Numbered from the stretch's first letter, positions 1 to 5,528 are shown. The stretch is 5,608 bases of DNA from Oscillospiraceae bacterium (GCA_029013165.1 JAQXMV010000182.1:1-5608); one strand, 5' to 3'. Program-made: numbers and translations. The notes: generated by a model from the letters alone, not told the origin.

Positions 1-1
1 C

Positions 2-70
2 TGTCTGATCGGCGGCAGAACCATAGAAAACCCGGCAGAATTCAGTGAGCTGGTCAGCGAGCTGATGTAA
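2..70 (+). CDS. C-terminal fragment of an unrecognised protein
   Basis: An open frame enters from the left edge and ends at TAA (68-70), giving 22 residues that begin CLIGGRTIENP and end SELVSELM. The other two + strand frames have stops at 6-8 and 46-48, so this is the only + frame open up to a stop here. The fragment is too short to assign a family. The last residues look like an amphipathic helix at a protein C-terminus. The + strand terminator at 239-267 fits a gene entering from the left in this direction, convergent with the symporter gene. Its reality depends on sequence outside the window. Confidence 0.45.
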   Translation, partial: CLIGGRTIENPAEFSELVSELM

Positions 71-119
71 TATAAAATAATGAGCTGGAGACTGCCGAAA
101 AAACGGCAGGCACAGTGAT

Positions 120-154
120 TTTCAGCTCCATGGTTCGATACCATGGAGCTGAAA
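120..154 (+). repeat. 15-bp perfect inverted repeat (terminator-like hairpin)
   Basis: The arms at 120-134 and 140-154 are perfectly complementary around a 5-nt TCGAT loop, with CCATGGT/ACCATGG next to the loop. It lies 50 nt after the stop of the left-edge fragment. The sequence after it (TATAAATAAG) is not a true U-tract, so it is weaker as an intrinsic terminator than the one at 239-267. It could instead act as a 3'-end stabilising structure. The segment GAGCTG at 82-87 could pair with CAGCTC at 123-128, allowing an alternative fold. Confidence 0.6.
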
Positions 155-238
155 TATAAATAAGAATCGATTTAAATTTTAGATCAAATTTTTCTGTTTA
201 GGGTTTCTATGCGTTCGGGCGCATTTATCGACAGTCTG

Positions 239-267
239 AGCTCTCTGCTTTCGGCAGGGAGCTTTTT
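239..267 (+). terminator. Rho-independent terminator, + strand
   Basis: A 10-bp stem (239-248 with 254-263, one G-U pair) closes a 5-nt TTTCG loop and leads into a T5 run (263-267). The T-run lies on the + side only; the minus side has no U-tract. It most likely ends transcripts from the gene at the left edge, or from any small transcript that begins in the spacer. Confidence 0.75.
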
Positions 268-296
268 ATGTCAGATGAGTTTACGCCGGCAGAGAA

Positions 297-330
297 AGAT
301 CCCGGTTTGCCCCATGGCAAACCGGGATCT
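297..330 (-). terminator. Terminator of the symporter transcript
   Basis: This is a 15-bp perfect stem (297-311 with 316-330) and a 4-nt CCAT loop, GC-rich in the middle. On the minus strand it begins 19 nt after the symporter stop codon and is followed by a moderate U-tract (UUUCUCU). On the + strand it is followed by GATTTTA, so some bidirectional activity is possible. Confidence 0.8.
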
Positions 331-349
331 GATTTTATGAGAATATGTC

Positions 350-1852
350 TTATTCGGCGGCTTCCGCTTCGGCGACGGCAGCGGCGCGCTTCTCGCGGAC
401 AAAAGCGTAGACAGGCTCCAGCTTCTCCACGGTCAGCGGATAGCCGAATTTCATCAGCAGCCACACGCCGGTATAAACCACGGCAGGAATCACCGTGCAG
501 ATCATCAGGATCTTTTTACTGGTGTCATTTTCTGCGATGAAGCCGATGCCGGCAACATCCTTGTTGTATTTCGCCCAGTCAAGCAGGAAAAGGCCGAGAG
601 TGTCGGCGATGGTCTGTCCAAACTTACGGGAGAAAGTATAAACGGCATAGACGGCGCTCTCATTGCGCAGGCCGGTCTTATACTCCTGATAGTCGATGAC
701 ATCGGCCACAACAGCCCAGCAGGTCAGGCTGACAAAAGTGTAACCAAAGCCGATGATCAGCAGTGTAATCATAAAAATCGGCCAGGGCAGTCTGCCGGTG
801 GCAGGGCTGATGATATCCAGGGCTTTCTGACTATTGGCCACAAAAGCGATGGCAACGGCGGCGATGGCGGAAATGATCGAAACATTGCCGCAGAGCTCCT
901 TTTTGCCGTATTTGGCAACGAGCTTCGGCATGAAGGGCAGAAGCACCACCGTCGGCAGATAGTTGCAGACCGTGCCGAGGATACTCAGATCCGTATTGCA
1001 GAAATAATTCTTATAAAGATAGGCATTGAATGAATTGAACTGGAGCTGACCGCTGATGAGAACACCGGCCAGAGCGACGGTAATAAAGGGTCTTGATTTG
1101 AGCAGACCGAGATAGGTCGCCTTATAGTCCACCTTGGGATCGGCCTCAGAAGGCACTCTCTCTTTTGTGGTCTTGTAGCCCCAGAGATAGAAAACCAAAG
1201 AGCACAGGGCCATCACCGCGCCGAAAGCAAACATTTTGGTGCCATTGGCCTGTTGTACTTTGGTGCCGTTTTCCAGCACGACCTTGTCAAAGATGATAAT
1301 GGGGGCAATCAGGCTGACAACGCCGCCGCCGATACCCGAACCGATGGAACGGAAAGTGGACAGCAGGGTGCGTCCCTTGGGATCGTCGGTGATAACCGAC
1401 GCCAAAGATCCGAAGGGAATATTCATACCCGTATACATCATTCCGTAGAATATGTAAGTGACATAGGCTAAAAGCAACAGCAGTGCCGGGCTGTGGATGA
1501 AGTTATTATAGGGCACGAAGCAGAGCAGCGTGGACAGTGCCAGAGGGAAAGCCACCCATTTGAGATAGGGACGGTATTTTCCCTGAGCCGACGGCCGCCG
1601 CTTGCCGACCATGGCGCCCCAGATCGGGTCATTGATGCAGTCCCACAGACGGGTGACCAGGAACATGGTGCCTGCCTTGGTGCCGCTGATGCCGATGACA
1701 TCCGTGAGAAAAACCTTAAGATAGCTGGAAATATATGTCAGGTTGAACATATTTCCGGCTTCGCCGATGGTGTAGCCCAGCGCCTCTTTGATGCCGATCT
1801 TATTGGGATGATCGTTCACTTCGGCAGGCTTTTTTGTTTTTTCTTTTGCCAT
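350..1852 (-). CDS. GPH-family (MelB-like) sugar:cation symporter
   Basis: This is a 500-aa integral membrane protein of the major facilitator superfamily, in the glycoside-pentoside-hexuronide:cation symporter family. These proteins take up glycosides, pentoses or uronides with Na+ or H+. The diagnostic segment is residues 68-83, RLWDCINDPIWGAMVG, whose D71, N74 and D75 match the cation-site residues D55/N58/D59 of E. coli MelB. A second family segment, ADVIDYQEYKTG (383-394), precedes helix 11; K410 sits where MelB K377 would be. About 12 hydrophobic helices can be seen. The start is ATG at 1852, with AAAAGGAG 8 nt upstream (complement of 1861-1868). The protein is longer than the usual 450-475 aa: it has a charged N-terminus of about 20 residues, loops near 186-206 and 340-356, and an Ala/Glu tail (489-500). 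Substrate cannot be told from sequence. It is probably co-transcribed with the metal-binding gene 39 nt upstream. Confidence 0.9.
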   Translation of the reverse strand: MAKEKTKKPAEVNDHPNKIGIKEALGYTIGEAGNMFNLTYISSYLKVFLTDVIGISGTKAGTMFLVTRLWDCINDPIWGAMVGKRRPSAQGKYRPYLKWVAFPLALSTLLCFVPYNNFIHSPALLLLLAYVTYIFYGMMYTGMNIPFGSLASVITDDPKGRTLLSTFRSIGSGIGGGVVSLIAPIIIFDKVVLENGTKVQQANGTKMFAFGAVMALCSLVFYLWGYKTTKERVPSEADPKVDYKATYLGLLKSRPFITVALAGVLISGQLQFNSFNAYLYKNYFCNTDLSILGTVCNYLPTVVLLPFMPKLVAKYGKKELCGNVSIISAIAAVAIAFVANSQKALDIISPATGRLPWPIFMITLLIIGFGYTFVSLTCWAVVADVIDYQEYKTGLRNESAVYAVYTFSRKFGQTIADTLGLFLLDWAKYNKDVAGIGFIAENDTSKKILMICTVIPAVVYTGVWLLMKFGYPLTVEKLEPVYAFVREKRAAAVAEAEAAE

Positions 1853-1891
1853 TGTTTTTTCTCCTTTTCATCATGTTATTAAGATAGGCTA

Positions 1892-2122
1892 TCAGGAAAA
1901 AAGACCCTCTTTAATGGTGATTTCCCCGGGCGTGAAGCCGGCCTTTTCCACAGCCTCGATGAGGAGCTGATCGTCGACCTCACTTTTCATGGTGACGGTG
2001 GCAAGGGCCTTCTCGTGATCTGCCTTGGCCTTGACAACGCCGGGAACCGCCGCGAGTGCCTCTTCCAGGCTTTTCGCGCAGTGCTTACAGTGCATTCCGG
2101 TGACGGAAACAATCTTTTTCAT
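1892..2122 (-). CDS. CopZ-like heavy-metal-associated domain protein
   Basis: This 76-aa cytosolic protein is one complete HMA (ferredoxin-like, beta-alpha-beta-beta-alpha-beta) domain. The metal-binding loop is GMHCKHC, with cysteines 12 and 15, followed by the typical helix (KSLEEALAAVPGV, 18-30) and a second helix ending EAVEKAGF. In this family the two thiols bind Cu(I), and the protein passes copper to P-type ATPases or regulators. The CxHC spacing resembles CopZ; Phe63 sits where bacterial CopZ proteins usually have Tyr. The ATG at 2122 was chosen because the domain begins there; the longer open frame reaching 2281 would run into the promoter region and adds no recognisable fold. The ribosome site GGAAAGGATG (complement of 2134-2143) is a little distant, with AGGA about 13 nt from ATG. 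No copper ATPase or repressor gene is in the window. Copper preference is inferred. Confidence 0.88.
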   Translation of the reverse strand: MKKIVSVTGMHCKHCAKSLEEALAAVPGVVKAKADHEKALATVTMKSEVDDQLLIEAVEKAGFTPGEITIKEGLFS

Positions 2123-2251
2123 AAACGAACTAACATCCTTTCCATAAAGAAATATAGCAAAAATCCTGTGCAAGAAAGGCTCCGCGCCCCTATGAGGCTT
2201 TTGCCGAAGCCGTTGTCTTTTTACACGGTTCCTGCGATTCGCACATAATAT

Positions 2252-2281
2252 AGAATACACTATTTCACCGAAAAATTGCAA
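2252..2281 (-). promoter_or_regulatory. Candidate promoter for the metal-binding/symporter unit
   Basis: On the minus strand, TTGCAA (2276-2281) and TATTCT (2252-2257) are separated by 18 bp; each matches 4 of 6 sigma-70-type consensus positions. Transcription would begin near 2245, giving a leader of about 123 nt. A palindrome TGCGA-T-TCGCA (2233-2243 on the + strand) lies just inside the predicted transcript start and could be an operator. No better promoter is seen closer to the gene. Confidence 0.4.
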
Positions 2282-2435
2282 CCGAATTTCAGTAATTTTT
2301 ATAATTTATCTTTGCCAAATGGTTACTTTTAGGCAAGTTGCATATTTCTTGTGCGGTGATTTTGTTAAAAAAGTCGAAGTTTGTTTTTGTGATAACAAAA
2401 AAATTAAATCTTTTGTTGAAAAGGCTGAAAACCAC

Positions 2436-2464
2436 TTGACATTTCAAGAAAAATATTGTAATTT
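2436..2464 (+). promoter_or_regulatory. Candidate promoter of the exported-protein gene
   Basis: A perfect -35 TTGACA (2436-2441) is followed after 17 bp by TAATTT (2459-2464), a weak -10 with 3 of 6 consensus matches. Transcription would begin near 2471, leaving a leader of about 100 nt. The 14-bp dyad CTTGA-CATT-TCAAG (2435-2448) covers the -35 box, a position where a bound protein would block or modulate RNA polymerase. Confidence 0.5.
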
Positions 2465-2571
2465 TATTAGGTAAATGACTGTGTGTTGAGATACATACCA
2501 AGACCGGCCATTATTACGGAAAACGCGTTTGAGAGAAAAAACGCAATTTTTTGAAAGGGGTTTTAGAAACC

Positions 2572-3483
2572 ATGAAAAAAGAAATTAAGATCGTTGCTAT
2601 CGTTCTTGTGGCTCTCATCGTTTTCATGAGCGGCTTCGGACTTGGCGCATCGAAGGGCATCACCATCAATGTCGGCGGTAGCCTTGAGGTAAAGGGCGAC
2701 GCATCTGCAAATGCAAATGCAACTGTAGCACCCACTCAGGCACCCACTCAAGCACCTACCCAGGCTCCCACGCAGGCTCCCGCAGGCAACGACCAGCCTT
2801 CCACCGCTGCTCCCTCCGGCGACAACAAGGGCGGCGCAGTTCCCTCCACCAATGCCGAAATCGTTGCTGCTTACAACAAGGCAATCAACGACTGTAAGGC
2901 TATCAGCACCGGTACCGTTGAGCTTCACAGAGTTCAGGCTATCGATGTTAAGGTAACCGACTGCCCGGGCGGCGATTCCGTCAGAAAGATCATTGATCCT
3001 GTTGTTCAGAAGATGCTTTCCAACACCGATGTAACCTTCACTTTCAATAACGGTACAGACGCTGACGGTCATACCCTCAACGACAGAGTATATCCCGGCG
3101 GCAGACAGGCTGCTCTTACCGAGGCTGACATTGCTTCCGCTTCCGCAGCAGCAGAGGGCGACGGCTATAAGATCACTCTCAAGATCGTTGGCGAGCAGTC
3201 CACCTATGACGGCACCAACACCGTATATCCCGTTCACCATGAGACCATCATGGATCCCCTTAACCTGGCAACGATCAACATGGATCCCATCAAGCTGACC
3301 TCCGCCACCATGGATTATCCCGGTGCAGATGTTGAGCTTACCGTTGACGGTCAGGGCAGAGTTACCAGACTTTACATCTACATGCCCATCGACGGTTCCG
3401 GTTCAGGCGGCGTTGGATTCATCAAGGCAACCGTCGGCGTTGGCGGTTCTCTTACCGACGAGCTCACCTTCACATACGCATAA
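2572..3483 (+). CDS. Exported or membrane-anchored protein with APTQ-repeat stalk, unknown function
   Basis: I do not recognise a named family for this 303-aa protein. Residues 2-6 are basic/charged (KKEIK) and 7-27 form one hydrophobic segment ending GFGLGA, which is either a membrane anchor or a signal peptide cleaved near A26-S27; there is no lipobox cysteine. Residues 43-92 are a low-complexity stalk rich in Ala, Thr, Pro, Gln, Ser and Gly, including four APTQ units at 53-68. The exported domain (about 93-303) opens with a helix (NAEIVAAYNKAINDCKA), is rich in predicted beta strands (e.g. GYKITLKIV, RVTRLYIYMP) and has only two cysteines, C108 and C131, which could pair. The layout recalls hypothetical surface proteins common in gut Clostridia; this is memory, not a search result. 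The ATG at 2572 has AAAGGGG (2554-2560) 11 nt upstream; an in-frame TTG at 2551 lacks a ribosome site. It is monocistronic, between its own promoter and a strong terminator. Many C-ending codons and almost exclusive AAG for Lys hint at high expression. Confidence 0.85.
   Translation: MKKEIKIVAIVLVALIVFMSGFGLGASKGITINVGGSLEVKGDASANANATVAPTQAPTQAPTQAPTQAPAGNDQPSTAAPSGDNKGGAVPSTNAEIVAAYNKAINDCKAISTGTVELHRVQAIDVKVTDCPGGDSVRKIIDPVVQKMLSNTDVTFTFNNGTDADGHTLNDRVYPGGRQAALTEADIASASAAAEGDGYKITLKIVGEQSTYDGTNTVYPVHHETIMDPLNLATINMDPIKLTSATMDYPGADVELTVDGQGRVTRLYIYMPIDGSGSGGVGFIKATVGVGGSLTDELTFTYA
2728..2781 (+). repeat. 12-bp tandem repeat encoding APTQ
   Basis: Four and a half copies of a 12-bp unit (GCACCCACTCAG and variants) encode APTQ-APTQ-APTQ-APTQ-AP. 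The first two units differ by one base; the later ones drift only at silent third positions, so the peptide is kept while the DNA diverges. Copy number could vary in 12-bp steps without breaking the frame, changing stalk length. Confidence 0.85.
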
Positions 3484-3503
3484 GTTACACAGCGAACATA
3501 TTC

Positions 3504-3535
3504 AGCACCCTGCCTTTTGGCAGGGTGCTTTTTTT
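3504..3535 (+). terminator. Strong rho-independent terminator of the exported-protein gene
   Basis: A perfect 11-bp stem AGCACCCTGCC/GGCAGGGTGCT (3504-3514 with 3519-3529) with a TTTT loop runs straight into seven T (3529-3535). It starts 20 nt after the stop codon and isolates this gene from the ABC transporter unit downstream. Confidence 0.95.
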
Positions 3536-3559
3536 GCCGAAAAGTGTCACTTCGGCAAA
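3533..3559. repeat. Second inverted repeat overlapping the terminator T-tract
   Basis: TTTGCCGAA (3533-3541) and TTCGGCAAA (3551-3559) pair perfectly over 9 bp around the loop AAGTGTCAC. It reuses the last three T of the terminator and has no T-tract of its own on either strand. The loop carries the first copy of a 10-bp direct repeat, AAAAGTGTCA (3540-3549), that recurs at the promoter downstream (3655-3664). Confidence 0.6.
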
Positions 3560-3620
3560 CGATAGGATCGCGAAGTCATCATAATCCATAGACGAATCGC
3601 CCTGTTTCTCCCACTCCCTT

Positions 3621-3649
3621 TTGACAAAAACTAACCGTCCGTATATTAT
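3621..3649 (+). promoter_or_regulatory. Promoter P1 of the ABC transporter unit
   Basis: A perfect -35 TTGACA (3621-3626), a 17-bp spacer and the -10 TATTAT (3644-3649, 5 of 6) make this the best promoter match in the window. Transcription would begin near 3656, giving a leader of about 124 nt to the TTG start. Confidence 0.7.
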
Positions 3650-3650
3650 G

Positions 3651-3664
3651 TGACAAAAGTGTCA
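3651..3664. promoter_or_regulatory. Operator-like dyad at the P1 start site
   Basis: TGACA-AAAG-TGTCA is a 5-bp inverted repeat that begins 2 nt after the -10 box and spans the predicted start site, a classic repressor position. The octamer TGACAAAA recurs in the -35 region (3622-3629), and AAAAGTGTCA recurs at 3540-3549. The regulator is not in the window and I do not match this to a known family site. Confidence 0.4.
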
Positions 3665-3725
3665 TAATTTTGCCCTTCTTTGGGCGAGCTTGCCATCTTG
3701 GGTTTACACATTATTCATATTCATT

Positions 3726-3734
3726 TGCTATACT
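3726..3734 (+). promoter_or_regulatory. Promoter P2 (extended -10) of the ABC transporter unit
   Basis: TGCTATACT is an extended -10 (TG-n-TATACT, 5 of 6). The nearest -35-like hexamer, TTTACA (3703-3708), is 20 bp away, so the promoter would rely on the TG extension. Transcription would begin near 3741, leaving about 39 nt of leader. A short GCCC/GGGC hairpin (3672-3685) lies between P1 and P2. Confidence 0.45.
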
Positions 3735-3766
3735 GAACCGTAATTGTTTATATCTTGAAACACTAT

Positions 3767-3771
3767 GGAGG
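3767..3771 (+). promoter_or_regulatory. Ribosome binding site that sets a TTG start
   Basis: GGAGG at 3767-3771 is followed after 8 nt by an in-frame TTG at 3780. The in-frame ATG at 3765 lies directly before the GGAGG and has no ribosome site of its own, so it would have to encode the Shine-Dalgarno sequence. The TTG is therefore the better start. Confidence 0.75.
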
Positions 3772-3779
3772 AAATAAAC

Positions 3780-5528
3780 TTGCTGAGACTACTGAAACAA
3801 CTGAAAAAGATAAAAGGTCCCATGATTGCAGCAATGTTATTTGTGGTTCTTTCACAGCTTTGCAGTCTGGTCTTGCCGGTTCTGATGTCCTCGATCATCA
3901 ATACCGGTATTGCAAACTCGGATATGGAATATATCAAAAAAATAGGCGTTCTGATGCTGGCGGTTTCCGCCCTGGGCGTCGCCGTACATATCTTAAACAG
4001 TTATTTTTCCAGCAAAACCGCAACCCTTTACGGCAAAATACTGCGCCGTCAGATCTTCCTCAAGGTGGAATCCCTCTCCCAGAGTGACATCGACACCGTC
4101 GGTACCCCCTCTCTCATCACACGCTGCACCAATGATGTCAAGGTCATGCAGGATTTCATTCTGCAGGGTCTGCGCATGATCATCTCCGCACCCATCATGC
4201 TGGTGGGCGGCGTCTTTATGGCCTTTTTCCTCAATGCCCGTCTGGCTATGATCATCTTTGCCATTCTGCCCATCATCGGCATACTCGTTTTCGTAGTTAT
4301 CAAGTTCGTCATGCCCCTTTTCCGCAGGAGACAGAAGCTCGTCGACGCCGTCAACCGCTTCATCCGCGAAAAGCTCAGCGGCATCCGCGTTATCCGCGCC
4401 TTTAACCGCACGGATTATGAGGACGAGCGCTTCGAGAAAAAGAACAACGAGCTTTCCTCCCTGACTTTGAAATTTCAGAGACTGATGTCTGTTCTCATAC
4501 CCATTTGCATCGTGCTGATCATTTTAGCTCTCGACGCGCTGATCATCACCGCCGCCAAGAGCTATGACGCCATGGACAGGATCCAGGACGCCGCAAAGCT
4601 CATGAGCGCCATCGGCGACCTGCAGGCCTTTGTCATTTATATGATCATGATTGTCTTTTCCGTTTCCATGGCCGCCGCCATGTTTGTGATTATTCCGAGA
4701 GCTAATATTTCCGCCAAACGAATCCTCGAGGTGCTGGACATCGACCCTGCCATCAAGGATCCTGCCGAGGCGAAAATCCCGGCAGAGGGCGGCGAAGTAG
4801 AGTTCAGGAATGTCACTTTCGGCTATGCCGACGCCCGGCAGCCGGTGCTTGCCGGCGTCAGCTTCACGGCAGAAAAAGGCAAGGTCACGGCCATCATCGG
4901 CGGCACCGGCAGCGGTAAAAGCACCATTGCCAACCTGATTCCCCGTTTCTATGATGTTGACGACGGCGAGATCCTTTTCGGAGGCGTCAATGTCAAGGAA
5001 ATCAGCCAGAAACAGCTTCATTCCCGCATTGCACTGGTACCGCAGAAGTCATGCCTTTTCAGCGGAAGCGTCCGGGAAAATCTCCTTTACGGTGATGAGA
5101 ATGCCGACGAAGCCAGGCTTCGTCTGGCACTGGATATCTCCCAGAGCACTTCCTTTGTGGACAGCATGAGCATGGGAATCGACTCTTTCATCAGCCAGAA
5201 CGGCACCAACCTTTCCGGCGGTCAGAAGCAGAGACTGTGCATTGCACGGGCTCTGACGAGACAGGCGGATCTCTATATCTTTGACGACAGCTTTTCCGCG
5301 CTGGATTTCCGCACCGATGCGGCTTTGCGCAAAGCGATCAAGGAAAATATCGACGCCACGGTCATCATTGTGGCCCAGCGCGTAGGCACCATCGTTGATG
5401 CCGACCGGATCATCGTCCTCGACGAAGGCAGGATTGCCGGTCAGGGCACCCACAGCGAGCTGATGGAAAACTGCGAGGTCTACCGTGAGATATATTCCTC
5501 TCAGATTTATGGGGAGGTGAGCGCATGA
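3780..5528 (+). CDS. ABC exporter half-transporter, degenerate-site subunit of a heterodimer
   Basis: This 582-aa protein (587 aa if started at the ATG at 3765) has one six-helix transmembrane domain (about 10-310) followed by one nucleotide-binding domain (about 340-575), the type IV exporter layout. Numbered from TTG, visible motifs are the A-loop Tyr349, Walker A GGTGSGKST (374-382), Q-loop Gln422, an intact signature LSGGQ (478-482), Walker B LYIFDD (498-503) and D-loop SALD (506-509). Two catalytic positions are altered: Asp503 replaces the Glu after Walker B, and Gln533 (VAQR) replaces the switch His. This is the pattern of the non-catalytic half of heterodimeric exporters such as TM287/288, BmrCD and LmrCD; its intact signature would complete the partner's active site. 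The loop between helices 5 and 6 (about 257-285, AAKSYDAMDRIQDAAKLM) looks longer than usual. Its stop overlaps the next gene's start (ATGA), implying coupled translation of the two subunits. Substrate is unknown; multidrug, lipid or peptide export are all possible. Confidence 0.93.
   Translation: MLRLLKQLKKIKGPMIAAMLFVVLSQLCSLVLPVLMSSIINTGIANSDMEYIKKIGVLMLAVSALGVAVHILNSYFSSKTATLYGKILRRQIFLKVESLSQSDIDTVGTPSLITRCTNDVKVMQDFILQGLRMIISAPIMLVGGVFMAFFLNARLAMIIFAILPIIGILVFVVIKFVMPLFRRRQKLVDAVNRFIREKLSGIRVIRAFNRTDYEDERFEKKNNELSSLTLKFQRLMSVLIPICIVLIILALDALIITAAKSYDAMDRIQDAAKLMSAIGDLQAFVIYMIMIVFSVSMAAAMFVIIPRANISAKRILEVLDIDPAIKDPAEAKIPAEGGEVEFRNVTFGYADARQPVLAGVSFTAEKGKVTAIIGGTGSGKSTIANLIPRFYDVDDGEILFGGVNVKEISQKQLHSRIALVPQKSCLFSGSVRENLLYGDENADEARLRLALDISQSTSFVDSMSMGIDSFISQNGTNLSGGQKQRLCIARALTRQADLYIFDDSFSALDFRTDAALRKAIKENIDATVIIVAQRVGTIVDADRIIVLDEGRIAGQGTHSELMENCEVYREIYSSQIYGEVSA

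Larger units (their letters stand above)
71..349. other. Intergenic region with serial hairpins between convergent genes
   Basis: I find no credible gene in this 279-nt stretch. It holds a small hairpin with stem CTGCCG/CGGCAG around an A6 loop (92-109), a 15-bp perfect hairpin (120-154), a 5-bp hairpin ATGCG/CGCAT (209-224), a + strand terminator (239-267) and a minus strand terminator (297-330). The segment between about 155 and 205 is very AT-rich and otherwise featureless. The simplest reading is a terminator region between convergent transcription units. Confidence 0.7.
2123..2571. other. AT-rich divergent intergenic region
   Basis: This 449-nt region separates the minus strand metal-binding gene from the + strand exported-protein gene. 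I see no credible coding sequence. It holds a minus strand promoter candidate (2252-2281), a leader with a short GGCTT/AAGCC hairpin near 2200, a + strand promoter (2436-2464) with a dyad over its -35, an AT-rich inverted repeat TTTTTGT/ACAAAAA (2384-2401), the palindrome AAACGCGTTT (2521-2530), and an A6/T6 inverted repeat (2536-2552) just before the ribosome site. The stretch from about 2282 to 2470 is much more AT-rich than the flanking genes. Confidence 0.7.

Noticed and set aside
297..330. REP-like mobile palindrome shared with 120-154
   Set aside because: Both hairpins contain CCATGG near the loop, but the rest of the arms differ and there are no further copies. The position 19 nt after a stop codon explains 297-330 as a terminator.
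268..540. A 90-aa + strand frame over the 3' end of the symporter gene
   Set aside because: It runs through the symporter terminator hairpin and antisense to its C-terminus; the arginine-rich peptide is typical of a shadow frame.
2123..2281. N-terminal extension of the metal-binding protein to position 2281
   Set aside because: The extra 53 residues show no fold and would be encoded through the predicted promoter and leader. The HMA domain begins exactly at the ATG at 2122, which has an upstream AGGA.
2276..2464. CopY/CsoR-type operator for copper control
   Set aside because: I looked for TACA-N2-TGTA-like and long GC-rich dyads around the metal-binding promoter and found none; the dyads present do not match known copper repressor sites.
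2563..3240. A 225-aa open frame on the minus strand opposite the exported-protein gene
   Set aside because: It is antisense to a gene with a ribosome site, signal/anchor segment, promoter and terminator. Its composition (Gly/Ser/Val/Cys-rich runs) mirrors the repeat stalk and it has no ribosome site of note.
4524..5021. A 165-aa minus strand frame inside the ABC gene
   Set aside because: It overlaps the conserved nucleotide-binding domain coding sequence, and its His/Gly/Asp-rich peptide is a shadow of codon bias on the other strand.
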